This document shows positions 58,808 through 64,000 of a stretch of DNA of 64,000 nt, one piece after another. The stretch lies in the NCBI RefSeq assembly GCF_014268275.3, contig NZ_CP077084.1, positions 5,576,501 to 5,640,500 of the forward strand. Direction: 5' to 3'. The notes under the pieces were generated by a model. It had not been told where the DNA came from. It searched no databases and saw nothing but the letters and a program-made list of their open reading frames with translations. This DNA comes from Pseudomonas tritici. Its GTDB lineage: Bacteria; Pseudomonadota; Gammaproteobacteria; Pseudomonadales; Pseudomonadaceae. The first letter of the stretch is position 1. Each line of letters starts with the position of its first letter. The position numbers and the translations under genes were made by a program.

Positions 58808-59782
58808 ATGACTAAACGATTGGGATTGCTGTTGGGTTTGATGCTGGCCTGCTCTACCACCTTGGCCGCGGAACATGGCGTCAACGTCGTGAGTCCCGAT
58901 CGTTTTCACCTGGATGCCGGTGACCTCAGCCTCGGCTTGAGCCAGGACTGGCGCCAGCCGCTGCCCCAGGTCACCCGTGCGTTGATCATCGTGCATGGTC
59001 GCCTGCGTAACGCGCAGACTTACCTGCAAAGCGGTGAAGACGCCGCCGAACACGCAGGCCAAGCTGCCCATACACTGGTGATAGCGCCGCAGTTTCTGAA
59101 TGAGTTCGACGTGAAGCGCAACCACCTGGACAACCAGGTACTGCGCTGGAAGGGCAATGATTGGATGGCCGGCGAGTCCTCGACCGGCCCTGGCCAGGTC
59201 AGCTCGTACGGCGCCCTCGACCAGATCATCAAGCACCTGGGCAATCGCACGCTGTTCCCGGCGCTGAAAGAAATTGTGGTGGCTGGCCACTCCGGCGGCG
59301 GCCAAGTGGTGCAGCGTTTCGCCCTCACCGGGCACGAACACCCTACCCTCCTGACCGAAGGCATCCGCTTGCGCTATGTGGTGGCCAATCCGTCTTCCTA
59401 CGCCTACTTCAGCCCACAGCGCCCGCTGAAGTTCGACGCGGCCAACTGCCCAGGCTTCGACGACTGGAAATATGGCATGCAACACTTGCCGGCCTACGCC
59501 AAGGGCCAGAGTGCCGAACAGCTTGAGCGGGTTTACGTGTCACGCAACGTTACCTATCTACTGGGCCAGCAGGACACCGACCCAAACCACCCAGCACTGG
59601 ATAAAAGCTGTGAAGCCGAGACCCAAGGCGCGTATCGCCTGATTCGCGGGCACAACTATTTTGACTACCTCCAGCAGCGGCATCCGCAGTTGGGCCACAG
59701 GTTGGTGGAAGTGCCTGGAGTGGGGCATAACGGGGATGGGATGTTTACGTCGCCGGAGGGCCAGAAGGTACTGTTCCAATAA
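58808..59782 (+). CDS. secreted alpha/beta hydrolase
   Basis: 324 residues with an 18-20 residue signal peptide ending STTLAA. The nucleophile elbow is GHSGGGQVVQRF, and the oxyanion-side IIVHGRLRNAQTYL comes early; the acid and His are likely in QQDTDPNHPALD and PGVGHNGDGM. Substrate unknown; the general shape recalls small secreted esterases of pseudomonads. It abuts the metallopeptidase gene with no spacer, so the two are co-translated, and ends 29 bp before the convergent HAD gene. Confidence 0.82.
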   Translation: MTKRLGLLLGLMLACSTTLAAEHGVNVVSPDRFHLDAGDLSLGLSQDWRQPLPQVTRALIIVHGRLRNAQTYLQSGEDAAEHAGQAAHTLVIAPQFLNEFDVKRNHLDNQVLRWKGNDWMAGESSTGPGQVSSYGALDQIIKHLGNRTLFPALKEIVVAGHSGGGQVVQRFALTGHEHPTLLTEGIRLRYVVANPSSYAYFSPQRPLKFDAANCPGFDDWKYGMQHLPAYAKGQSAEQLERVYVSRNVTYLLGQQDTDPNHPALDKSCEAETQGAYRLIRGHNYFDYLQQRHPQLGHRLVEVPGVGHNGDGMFTSPEGQKVLFQ

Positions 59783-59811
59783 CCCCCCCTGAAGAAGCCC
59801 ACATTTGATCT

Positions 59812-60411
59812 CTATTGTCTGGGCTGGATCATCCGGCGCAGCGCCGCACAATCCTCGGCATGCCAATCCGCCAACTCCGGCCACGGGTTTTCCGGCACGT
59901 TAACCAACACCGTCCGCGCACCTGCCGCTCGGCCACAATCCAGGTCGAAGCGGTAATCGCCGACCATCACCATCTCGCTCGGCGCGACATCCCAGGCTGC
60001 CGCCAGTTTCAGCAAACCACCCGGGTCCGGCTTCGGCGGCGCATCATCACGCCCCAGCACATCCTCGATGGCAAAACAGTCCGCCAGGCCGATCGCCTCC
60101 AACGTAACGTGGGCCAACTCCTGCGCATTGCGGGTCAGGATGCCCAGCCGATAGCCCCGCCCGGCCAGTTCGCGCACCAACTCAACCGCGCCATCTGCGG
60201 CGACCGAACCCAGCGCCAACTCGCGCTCATGCTCCAGCAGCCAGGCATGCTTGGCCGCCGCCTCATCCGCGGGCAACGCCGCCAGATGCGTGAGAATATC
60301 GTCCTCGGGCGGGATCTCCAGGGCCACGCGAATGGCCGCAAAATCATGCACGGCCACCGTCAGCGTGCCATCCATGTCGAACACCCAGTGCGTAACGTCC
60401 GCCAGGCTCAT
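59812..60411 (-). CDS. HAD-superfamily (IA) phosphatase
   Basis: 199 residues from ATG 60411, which overlaps the tesB stop by 4 bp. The four HAD motifs are present: DMDGTL with nucleophile Asp12 and Asp14, LTRNAQE, the Lys in PPKPDPGGLLKL, and VMVGDYRFDLDCGRAAG. It resembles phosphoglycolate phosphatase-like enzymes; the substrate is unknown. It is the last gene of a GNAT-tesB-HAD operon. Confidence 0.85.
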   Translation of the reverse strand: MSLADVTHWVFDMDGTLTVAVHDFAAIRVALEIPPEDDILTHLAALPADEAAAKHAWLLEHERELALGSVAADGAVELVRELAGRGYRLGILTRNAQELAHVTLEAIGLADCFAIEDVLGRDDAPPKPDPGGLLKLAAAWDVAPSEMVMVGDYRFDLDCGRAAGARTVLVNVPENPWPELADWHAEDCAALRRMIQPRQ

Positions 60412-61277
60412 GCCCAGTCCTTGCGATGGCGAATCAAGCCTTCCTGGGTCACCGAGGCCACCAGTTGCCCGGCGCGGTTGTACACGCTGCCCCGGGAGAA
60501 CCCACGGGAATTGCCGGCCCACGGGCTGTCCATGGCGTACAGCAACCAGTCATCGGCGCGCAGGTCAGCGTGAAACCACAGCGCATGGTCGAGGCTGGCG
60601 ACCTGCATGTCTTTCTGCCACACGGTCTTGCCATGGGGCAGCAACGAGGTGGTCAACAGGCCGAAGTCAGAGGCGTAGGCCAGCAGGTACTTATGCAGCG
60701 CCGGCGCGTCGGCCAACGCGCCGTCGGCACGAAACCACACGTACTTGACCGGGTCGGATGGCTGCGGGTTGAACGGGTCTTTTTCGGTGACCGGGCGCAC
60801 TTCGATCGGCTTGGGGCACAGCAACTTGTCGCGCATATGCTCGGGGATCAAGTGCGCACGCTGTTTGGTCAGCTCAAGCTCGGACGGCAAGTTTTCCGGG
60901 CCGACCACTACGGGCATGGTGGTCTGATGGTCGAAGCCTTGTTCGTCGTACTGGAACGAGGCACTGCAGGTAAAGATCGGGTGGCCCTTCTGGATCGCTG
61001 TCACACGACGAGTGCTGAAACTGCCGCCGTCGCGTACGCGGTCCACTGAATACACCACCGGCAACGCCGCATCACCGGGACGCAGGAAGTAACCATGCAG
61101 GGAATGCACGTGCCGCGCTTCTTCTACGGTCTGGCTGGCGGCCGACAGCGATTGGCCGAGCACCTGGCCGCCGAACAGTTGGCGAAAACCCAGGTCCTGG
61201 CTGCGGCCGCGAAAGAGGTTTTCCTCGATCGGCTCCAGGGTCAGCAAGTCCACCAGATCTTCCAATACTTGGCTCAT
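60408..61277 (-). CDS. tesB: acyl-CoA thioesterase II
   Basis: 289 residues from ATG 61277 (AGGAG 7 bases upstream), as in E. coli TesB (286). It hydrolyses medium- and long-chain acyl-CoA to free acid and CoA. Double hot-dog fold: LFRGRSQDLGFRQLFGGQVLGQSLSAASQTV opens the first half, and LYAMDSPWAGNSRGFSRGSVYNRAGQLVASVTQEGLIR ends the second, with the catalytic Asp, Thr and Gln visible in HADLRADDWLLY and VTQEG. It is coupled to the HAD gene. Confidence 0.94.
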   Translation of the reverse strand: MSQVLEDLVDLLTLEPIEENLFRGRSQDLGFRQLFGGQVLGQSLSAASQTVEEARHVHSLHGYFLRPGDAALPVVYSVDRVRDGGSFSTRRVTAIQKGHPIFTCSASFQYDEQGFDHQTTMPVVVGPENLPSELELTKQRAHLIPEHMRDKLLCPKPIEVRPVTEKDPFNPQPSDPVKYVWFRADGALADAPALHKYLLAYASDFGLLTTSLLPHGKTVWQKDMQVASLDHALWFHADLRADDWLLYAMDSPWAGNSRGFSRGSVYNRAGQLVASVTQEGLIRHRKDWA

Positions 61278-61318
61278 AGAGCAACTCCTACAACAATCGA
61301 TAGGGCATTCCGGGCTGC

Positions 61319-61888
61319 TTATCCGTGCAGCGTGTCCAACCATTGGGCGCGGGTGATGCGATACAAAACATGATGGCGCAGCGGGTCATCGGCTGCGACC
61401 TTGGGGTGTTCAAAATCTGCCTGGGGATCGTAATGCATACCGATGGCCTGCATGACTTTTTGTGATGGCAGATTGGATTGCGTGGTGAAGGCAACGATTT
61501 CGTCCAGTTGCAAGCGGTCGAAACCGCAGCGCAGCGCGGTCCACGCCGCCTCGCTGGCGTAACCCAGGCCCCAGTGCTCGCGAGCCAGGCGCCAGCCGAT
61601 TTCCACCGCCGGGGTAAAATCCGCTTCGAAGCTGACGTTCAGCAACCCGGTAAGGCCGATGAAGTCACCGGTGTCCTTGCGCTGCAATGCCCACAGGCCA
61701 AAGCCGTATTCGGCGAAATGACCACGAATCCGGCCGATCAACGCAGCGCTTTCCAGATGGCTCAGCTTGGCCGGGAAATAGCGCATCACCTGCGGGTCGG
61801 CGCACATGCGCGCAAACTCCAGCAAGTCGCTGTCGCGCCATTGGCGCAGCACCAGCCGTGCGCTTTCCAATTCGAGTATCGGCTCCAT
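61319..61888 (-). CDS. RimJ/RimL-type GNAT N-acetyltransferase
   Basis: 189 residues. ESARLVLRQWRDSDLLEFARMCADPQVMRYFP opens the domain, and the acetyl-CoA loop is WRLAREHWGLGYASEAAWTALRCGF, followed by VAFTTQSNLPSQKVMQAIGM. It acetylates a protein N-terminus or small amine; the substrate is unknown. GGGAGG lies 6 bases before the ATG. It is upstream of tesB by 41 bp in the same direction. Confidence 0.88.
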   Translation of the reverse strand: MEPILELESARLVLRQWRDSDLLEFARMCADPQVMRYFPAKLSHLESAALIGRIRGHFAEYGFGLWALQRKDTGDFIGLTGLLNVSFEADFTPAVEIGWRLAREHWGLGYASEAAWTALRCGFDRLQLDEIVAFTTQSNLPSQKVMQAIGMHYDPQADFEHPKVAADDPLRHHVLYRITRAQWLDTLHG

Positions 61889-61963
61889 GGGTCCCCTCCC
61901 TTGCCATGTGCGTGAGTGTACAGCGCTGGTAAGATCCGTCGCAGGTTCCCGTCAGAAAATCCC

Positions 61964-62884
61964 ATGCCTTTGCCATTGATCTACCACGATGACTACAGCC
62001 CCGAGTTCCCGGCGGACCATCGCTTCCCCATGGACAAATTCCGCCTGTTGCGCGACCACCTGGTGTCCACGGGACTGACCGACGACAGCCAACTGCTGCG
62101 CCCACAACTGTGCCCACCGCAGATTCTGGCCCTGGCCCATGACGCTGGGTATATCGAGCGCTATATGAGCGGCGAGTTGTCCCGCGAAGACCAACGGCGC
62201 CTCGGCCTGCCTTGGAGCGAAGCCCTGGCCCGGCGCACCGTGCGTGCAGTCGGCGGCTCGATCCTGGCGGCGGAACAGGCGCTGGAACACGGCCTGGCCT
62301 GCCACCTGGCCGGCGGCACCCATCACGCCCATTACGATTATCCGGCCGGCTTTTGCATCTTCAATGACTTGGCGGTGATCAGCCATTACCTGCTGGCGAG
62401 CGGCCGCGTCAACCGCGTGCTGATCTTCGACTGCGACGTGCACCAGGGCGATGGCACCGCGCGCATTCTCCACGACACGCCAGACGCCATCACTGTGTCG
62501 CTGCACTGCGAAAAGAACTTCCCGGCGCGCAAGGCCCAGAGCGACTGGGACATCCCGCTGCCGATGGGCATGGGCGATGCCGATTACCTCAAGGTGGTGG
62601 ACGACGCGCTCAACTACCTGCTGCCGCTCTACCAGCCCGACCTGGTGCTGTACGACGCCGGGGTCGATGTGCATAAAGACGACGCCCTCGGTTACCTCAA
62701 GCTGACAGACGAGGGCGTCGCCGCCCGCGACGAAAGCGTCATGCGCCACTGCCTGGGCCGTGACATTCCGGTGATGGGCGTGATCGGCGGCGGCTACAGC
62801 AAGGACCGCCCGGCCCTCGCCCGCCGCCACGGCATCCTGCACCACAGTGCGCAACGGGTATGGACGTCATCAGGTTGTCATTGA
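61964..62884 (+). CDS. histone-deacetylase-family zinc amidohydrolase
   Basis: 306 residues from ATG 61964. Bacterial class of the HDAC/acetylpolyamine-amidohydrolase fold. Active-site His120 and His121 (GGTHHAHYDYPAGFC), zinc ligands Asp158 and His160 (DCDVHQGDGT) and Asp235 (YDAGVDVHKDD) are all present. The family deacetylates polyamines, acetoin-related or protein lysines; the substrate here is unknown. It is divergent from the GNAT gene with 75 bp between: an acetylase and a deacetylase face to face. Confidence 0.92.
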   Translation: MPLPLIYHDDYSPEFPADHRFPMDKFRLLRDHLVSTGLTDDSQLLRPQLCPPQILALAHDAGYIERYMSGELSREDQRRLGLPWSEALARRTVRAVGGSILAAEQALEHGLACHLAGGTHHAHYDYPAGFCIFNDLAVISHYLLASGRVNRVLIFDCDVHQGDGTARILHDTPDAITVSLHCEKNFPARKAQSDWDIPLPMGMGDADYLKVVDDALNYLLPLYQPDLVLYDAGVDVHKDDALGYLKLTDEGVAARDESVMRHCLGRDIPVMGVIGGGYSKDRPALARRHGILHHSAQRVWTSSGCH

Positions 62885-63054
62885 ACCGTGGGCGTTACCC
62901 ACAATGCCTGTGGAACCACCTGTGGATAACTTGAGCGTAAGCGCCTGAAAGCCAGAAGCAGTCTGGCCTGTAGGAAGTTGTACATTTTTTGATCAGGCAG
63001 TTGCGCCGTCCTCGGGTAGAATGCTCGGCCTATTCAGCGACCGTAGCCCAGCCC

Positions 63055-64000
63055 ATGCCTCAGACCCCTCCTCCTCACGTTGCCATTATCGGCGGCGGCC
63101 CTGCCGGGCTGATGGCTGCTGAAGTCCTGAGCCAGGCGGACGTGCGCGTGGACCTGTTCGACGGCATGCCTTCGGTGGGGCGCAAGTTCCTGCTGGCTGG
63201 CGTGGGCGGCATGAACATCACCCATTCCGAGGCGTACCCGGCGTTCCTGTCACGGTACGCCGAGCGCGCGCCGCATATGGCGCCCTTGTTGCGTGGGTTT
63301 GGTGCCGAAGCGTTGTGCGAATGGATTCATGGCTTGGGCATCGAAACCTTTGTCGGCACCTCTGGCCGCGTATTTCCTACGGACATGAAAGCCGCTCCCC
63401 TACTGCGTGCGTGGCTCAAGCGCCTGCGCGATCAAGGCGTGGTTATCCACACTCGCCATCGCTGGGTGGGCTGGAATACCGAGGGCGACTTACTTATCCA
63501 CAGCCCGGATGGCGAGAAAACTGTCCACAGCGATGCAGCGTTGCTGGCCCTCGGCGGCGGCAGTTGGTCGCGCCTGGGTTCTGACGGTGCCTGGCTCAAG
63601 TTGCTGGAAGACAAAGGCGTGCCTTACATCCCATTGCAACCCAGTAATTGTGGCTTCGAGGTGTCGGCCTGGAGCGAATTGATGGTCAGTAAATTCGCCG
63701 GTGCGCCGTTGAAAAACGTCGCCATCGGCTTGGGGGATGACAAGCCTCGGTTAGGGGAATGTGTGGTCACTGCCACCGGCATTGAGGGCAGTTTGATCTA
63801 CGCACTGTCGGCGCCGATTCGCGAAGCGATCAACCGCGACGGTTCGGCCACGGTGCACATCGACCTGTTGCCGAGCAAACCGCTGGATAAGGTCCAGGCT
63901 GCCTTGGCCAAGCCACGTGGCTCGCGCTCGATGAGCAAGCATTTGCACAGTCAGTTGGGGTTGGATGGGGTGAAAGCGGCGCTGTTGCGTGAGTTGGCAC
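63055..64000 (+). CDS. HI0933/TIGR03862-type flavoprotein, 3' end outside window
   Basis: At least 315 residues; the C-terminus runs off the right edge. The FAD-binding GGGPAGLMAAEVLS at 12-26 follows ATG 63055. GRKFLLAGVGGMNITHSE (residues about 42-59) is the signature of the BaiN/HI0933-like NAD(P)/FAD-dependent oxidoreductases, and LLALGGGSWSRLGSDG is a second. The substrate is unknown. A TAGAAT hexamer at 63017-63022 may be its -10 element. The 170 bp before it hold no other recognised feature. Confidence 0.88.
   Translation, partial: MPQTPPPHVAIIGGGPAGLMAAEVLSQADVRVDLFDGMPSVGRKFLLAGVGGMNITHSEAYPAFLSRYAERAPHMAPLLRGFGAEALCEWIHGLGIETFVGTSGRVFPTDMKAAPLLRAWLKRLRDQGVVIHTRHRWVGWNTEGDLLIHSPDGEKTVHSDAALLALGGGSWSRLGSDGAWLKLLEDKGVPYIPLQPSNCGFEVSAWSELMVSKFAGAPLKNVAIGLGDDKPRLGECVVTATGIEGSLIYALSAPIREAINRDGSATVHIDLLPSKPLDKVQAALAKPRGSRSMSKHLHSQLGLDGVKAALLRELA

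Overview
The window is a contiguous, GC-rich, gene-dense stretch of a gamma-proteobacterial chromosome, almost certainly a Pseudomonas of the P. fluorescens group. The grounds are family-level: a MorA-glyA-YjiA-YjiX-BtsT/CstA-MapZ-RadA-AnkB-KatB-MscL-Fpr gene order that (from memory) parallels the P. aeruginosa PA4576-PA4627 region, a complete hasISRADEF haem-acquisition locus, a quinate/shikimate cluster like PA0241-PA0245, and several palindromic REP/REPIN elements with GTGGGAGC cores typical of fluorescent pseudomonads. I see no rRNA, tRNA, integrase, transposase, prophage or CRISPR array.

Layout. 1-9.4 kb: a partial Lon-like protease, secreted DUF3015 and DUF4105 proteins, a small lipoprotein, a Gre-like factor, NADP-glutamate dehydrogenase (gdhA) and the ribosome-associated ATPase EttA. 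9.5-28.7 kb: a LysE-type exporter, the membrane-bound c-di-GMP enzyme MorA, glyA, the YjiA/YjiX/BtsT carbon-starvation (pyruvate) transport block, the c-di-GMP receptor MapZ, an apparently inserted TauE/SafE permease and secreted protein, radA, the periplasmic peroxide-defence pair katB-ankB, mscL, fpr, a LuxR-type regulator without a luxI, and rlmG. 28.7-40.7 kb: a cyanide-insensitive oxidase operon (cioA-cioB plus a 55-residue DUF2474 protein) with a perfect ANR-type box upstream, an MFS transporter, a three-subunit molybdenum aldehyde oxidoreductase (Pao-like), a small secreted protein, a purine permease coupled to trmA, and a DUF4160-DUF2442 pair.

40.8-50.6 kb is the has locus, all on the minus strand: sigma factor HasI, anti-sigma HasS, TonB-dependent receptor HasR, hemophore HasA, and the dedicated type I exporter HasD-HasE-HasF. 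Fur-like palindromes lie before hasI and hasR, and RNA hairpins bracket hasA. 50.7-57.3 kb is a catabolic quinate/shikimate module: AroQ dehydratase, a QsuD-type dehydrogenase, a TetR regulator, the fused dehydroshikimate dehydratase QuiC1 and an MFS importer. Its two promoter regions carry the same 15-bp PcaR-like box plus a second shared element, which suggests joint control by protocatechuate-pathway and local regulators. 57.4-64 kb: a lipoprotein, a zinc metallopeptidase, a secreted alpha/beta hydrolase, a GNAT-tesB-HAD operon, a histone-deacetylase-like amidohydrolase and a partial flavoprotein.

No clearly new multi-gene system is visible. The observations most worth following are the paired regulatory elements of the quinate module, the LuxR solo, the DUF4160-DUF2442 pair with an AT-hook-like tail, and the hairpins around hasA. 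Gene orthology statements by PA number are from memory and were not searched.
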